From JBBDRV01 sp040905285 (lineage in GTDB: Bacteria > Bacteroidota > Rhodothermia > Balneolales > Balneolaceae), in NCBI GenBank assembly GCA_040905285.1, contig JBBDRV010000081.1, forward strand, positions 1 to 8,181: a stretch of 8,181 nucleotides of DNA, given 5' to 3'. The notes beneath the pieces are model-generated. The model ran no database searches. It saw only the letters and a list, made by a program, of their open reading frames with translations, and had not been told where the DNA came from. Within the stretch, counting starts at the first letter, position 1; each line of letters opens with the position of its first letter. Shown here piece by piece: positions 6,103 through 8,181 of the stretch. A program made the position numbers and the translations under genes.

Positions 6103-7116
6103 ATGCAATTCGCTGAAGGATATCTTGTCTGGGATACGGATCCTGTCTTGTTCAGTATCCCTGAATTTCAATTACCCCTGCCCGTTACAGTCTGGGGGCT
6201 TGCCGCCGGCGCCGTGCTGCTCTACTTTGCATGGCAGAAGTTTATTCCGGCGGATGAAAAAAAGCAGCTGGAGATCCCCGCCTGGAAACCCTGGGCATTG
6301 ATTCTGGGCTCTTTCATCGCGGGCCAGGTTCTGTTTCTCCCGATAGGGGGACCCTCCATTGACACCATCGGCCCCATCGAACCGCGCTGGTACGGTCTGA
6401 TGTTTGCTTCAGCCTTTATCTTCGGCTACCTGCTCAGTTCGAAAATGTTGCGTGACGGGGGCCGGACACCTGAAGATATCGACCGGCTCCTGATCTATAT
6501 TCTGATTGCAACGATTGTGGGTGCCCGTCTCGGTCACATCATATTCTACGACCTGGAATACTACCTGCGCAATCCGCAACTCATTCCCGCCATCTGGCGG
6601 GGCGGACTTGCCTCCCATGGTGCGGCAATTGCGATCATTCTGGCCATGTGGCTCTATGTGAAAAAAACACCGGGGATGACGTTTTACTGGCTGGCGGACA
6701 GGGTTGTCCCCGGAGTCGCCATCGGGGGCATGTTTATCCGGATCGGGAATTTCTTCAATTCAGAAATTCTGGGCAAGGTAACCGACCTGCCCTGGGCTGT
6801 TATATTTGCAAATATCGACCGGTTCCCGCGCCATCCGTCGATGCTCTACGAATCCCTGTCAACGCTTGTGGTTCTTGCTGTTTTAATGACGATTTATTTC
6901 AGATACGACAAAGCTCCACCCAAAGGATCCCTTTTCGGAAGTTTTCTTGTCCTGCTCTTTTCAGGACGTTTCCTGATCGAATTCACAAAACTTTACCATT
7001 CCGATTTCGAGGCTGACCTGGTACTCAATATGGGCCAGTGGCTGTCTCTCCCCCTGATCGTTTTCGGCATCTGGCTGCTTGTCCGGAAGGTGGACTGGAA
7101 GAAACCGGCACCATGA
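6103..7116 (+). CDS. lgt: Phosphatidylglycerol-prolipoprotein diacylglyceryl transferase Lgt
   Basis: A 337-residue polytopic inner-membrane enzyme. It transfers diacylglycerol from phosphatidylglycerol to the lipobox cysteine of prolipoproteins, the first step of lipoprotein maturation. The Lgt signature is clear: IRIGNFFNSEILGKVTDLPWAV (212-233 region), then RHPSMLYE (243-250). By comparison with E. coli Lgt, remembered not aligned by software, key residues correspond to Tyr97 (RWYGLM), His172 (ASHGAA), Arg213 and Asn216 (RIGN), Glu221, Arg289 and Glu293 (GRFLIEF). None is missing. About seven or more hydrophobic segments are visible. The protein is longer than E. coli Lgt (291 residues): about 70 extra residues lie between YLVWDTDPVLFSI (7-19) and the RWYGLM helix. 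They include an extra WGL-type helix (31-48) and a second hydrophobic segment (64-81). The ATG at 6103 gives the normal DPVxFSI beginning; there is no Shine-Dalgarno sequence. It is 119 bp after the AsmA gene. Confidence 0.95.
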   Translation: MQFAEGYLVWDTDPVLFSIPEFQLPLPVTVWGLAAGAVLLYFAWQKFIPADEKKQLEIPAWKPWALILGSFIAGQVLFLPIGGPSIDTIGPIEPRWYGLMFASAFIFGYLLSSKMLRDGGRTPEDIDRLLIYILIATIVGARLGHIIFYDLEYYLRNPQLIPAIWRGGLASHGAAIAIILAMWLYVKKTPGMTFYWLADRVVPGVAIGGMFIRIGNFFNSEILGKVTDLPWAVIFANIDRFPRHPSMLYESLSTLVVLAVLMTIYFRYDKAPPKGSLFGSFLVLLFSGRFLIEFTKLYHSDFEADLVLNMGQWLSLPLIVFGIWLLVRKVDWKKPAP

Positions 7117-7150
7117 GCGGATTCCGGCTACCCGGCGGCCGCGGCTGTTT

Positions 7151-8181
7151 TCAGAAAGGCAGACTGGCCTTGACCCGGTAATACAGGTCATACCCGGATT
7201 CAAAAAGATGATCGTAGGGCTGCCCGATGCCAAAAGAATGGATAAACAGCAGAGGCCCCAACCGGATCATATTTTTGATCTCGGATCCCAGGCCCAGCAT
7301 GATTTCTTCCTCACTATCCGCCTCGGAGAAAGTCACATCGTGTACCGTGCCCGCATCGGCAAAAAAAGCGAGTGCAGTCGGTCCCAGTCGTAAAAAACCC
7401 AGTACCGACGTATTCAGGGAAGGAAGAAAAGGCATCCTGTACTCTGCCGATACAAAACCCACCTGCTTCCCTGCAATGAAGTCCCGGTAGCCCCTGACCC
7501 TGTCCGCTTCTGCCGCCTGCAATTCTTCCAGTTCACTCCGTGAGGGAAATCCGATGTTGTCTATTCTGGAGAAACCGATATAGTGCTGGGGAAACGGTTC
7601 CCCGACCTGCACCTGCATCCTGCCGAACAGAAAAAGGCGGTGTGATCCGGACAGCTGCAAAAGCGTATAGGCACTTGCGTCGACCGTCAGAAACGAGGTG
7701 TCGGACCCCAATCTCTTCTCCGAGCCGCTTGCCCTCATGCGCAGCCCGTAACCGTCAACCGGATGAAGCAGATTCCGGTAATAGGGTGGCTGTTTTTTCA
7801 AAGTCCAGGTAAGGCGCAGATCGAGCTGGTGACCCGACACGGGATCCGGCAGGGCTGGGGAAAAATCGTAGCCCCTGAATGCAAAAGGCTCTGTAAAGGC
7901 ATATCTGATCCGGGTATTAATCCGGCTCTCCCGGTAGGGGCCTTCCAGACGGTCCAGAGGCCATCGCGCCGACAGGCTGACGCCCGTCATCTCCTCGATC
8001 AGAAAATTCCGCCCGTAATAACGCGCCGCTGCCGGGGCACGAAACGCCATGGCCGTCAGTGTGGGGTAAAACTGGTTGTTTATATATGAAAACAGGCCGT
8101 AACTGTTGAAGGGATCCCCTGCAGAAAAAATACCGCCTGCAGTGATCACATGTTTTCCAAGAGGTTCAAGCCAGTTTGTGA
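7151..8181 (-). CDS. Omp85/BamA-type outer-membrane beta-barrel protein, 5'-truncated by the window
   Basis: The reading frame is open to the right edge, continuing beyond the GTG at 8149 with TNWLEPLGKH, so the true start lies outside the window. About 343 residues are visible. They are rich in alternating-hydrophobicity strands with aromatic ends and finish KASLPF, a C-terminal phenylalanine as in outer-membrane barrels. The strongest clue is DRVRGYRDFIAGKQVGFVSA (216-235, counted from the GTG) followed by EYRMPF. This matches the VRGY/F loop motif of the Omp85 barrel and the strand after it. FFADAGTVHD (262-271) is a further typical strand and turn. The missing N-terminal part could be POTRA domains, a TolB-like beta-propeller or another domain; in this phylum several fusions exist, so a specific name is not justified. 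It converges with lgt, the stops being only 34 bp apart (7117-7150, GC-rich with a GCGGCCGC palindrome at 7135-7142 and no clear terminator). Confidence 0.8.
   Translation of the reverse strand, partial: TNWLEPLGKHVITAGGIFSAGDPFNSYGLFSYINNQFYPTLTAMAFRAPAAARYYGRNFLIEEMTGVSLSARWPLDRLEGPYRESRINTRIRYAFTEPFAFRGYDFSPALPDPVSGHQLDLRLTWTLKKQPPYYRNLLHPVDGYGLRMRASGSEKRLGSDTSFLTVDASAYTLLQLSGSHRLFLFGRMQVQVGEPFPQHYIGFSRIDNIGFPSRSELEELQAAEADRVRGYRDFIAGKQVGFVSAEYRMPFLPSLNTSVLGFLRLGPTALAFFADAGTVHDVTFSEADSEEEIMLGLGSEIKNMIRLGPLLFIHSFGIGQPYDHLFESGYDLYYRVKASLPF

Noticed and set aside
7124..7150. Bidirectional terminator between lgt and the barrel gene
   Set aside because: CCGG and GCGGCCGC palindromes with TGTTTT nearby, but no single stem of convincing length can be drawn.
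8147..8149. GTG at 8149 as the true start of the barrel protein
   Set aside because: The frame stays open to the window edge with barrel-like residues upstream, no signal peptide follows the GTG, and Omp85 proteins need a longer N-terminal part.
1..8181. Mobile element, CRISPR, tRNA/rRNA or defence system
   Set aside because: No transposase or integrase motifs, no regularly spaced long repeats, no clover-leaf or rRNA-like sequence, and every long gene is a recognisable housekeeping or envelope gene.

Overview
The window looks like ordinary chromosomal DNA from a Gram-negative bacterium of the Bacteroidota/Balneolota/Rhodothermota (FCB) type. This is inferred from gene content and style: a DUF1343 (NamZ-type) enzyme, an Lgt close to the Bacteroidota form (WRGGLASHGAAI, GARLGH), outer-membrane beta-barrels, few Shine-Dalgarno sequences before the long genes, and TAnnTTTG-like elements where a -10 box is expected. 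No sequence search was possible, so the phylum is a judgement, not a result.

Layout, left to right. Bases 1-28 hold what may be the last residues of an outer-membrane protein gene running in from the left (+). A small two-helix membrane protein is on the minus strand (66-416). A 247-bp AT-rich gap (417-663) carries two small hairpins and a cluster of alternating CTGTT/AACAG half-sites. rlmB, a 23S rRNA 2'-O-methyltransferase of the SpoU family, follows (+, 664-1410). It converges on a DUF1343 exo-beta-N-acetylmuramidase gene (-, 1551-2798). A 122-bp divergent promoter region with an 18-bp direct repeat separates that gene from a 1020-residue AsmA-family protein (+, 2921-5983). After a probable terminator comes lgt (+, 6103-7116), encoding prolipoprotein diacylglyceryl transferase. 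It converges, 34 bp away, on a 5'-truncated Omp85-type beta-barrel gene that runs off the right end (-, 7151 to beyond 8181).

Apart from rlmB, every recognisable gene concerns the cell envelope: peptidoglycan fragment hydrolysis, lipid transport or outer-membrane homeostasis (AsmA), lipoprotein lipidation (Lgt) and an outer-membrane barrel. The genes are mostly single transcription units facing in different directions, so this is a loose neighbourhood and not one operon. I see no RNA genes, insertion sequences, CRISPR arrays, phage genes or defence genes. The points that most deserve a second look are the two intergenic repeat clusters, the roughly 112-residue repeats in the AsmA protein, and the apparent N-terminal duplication or insertion in Lgt.
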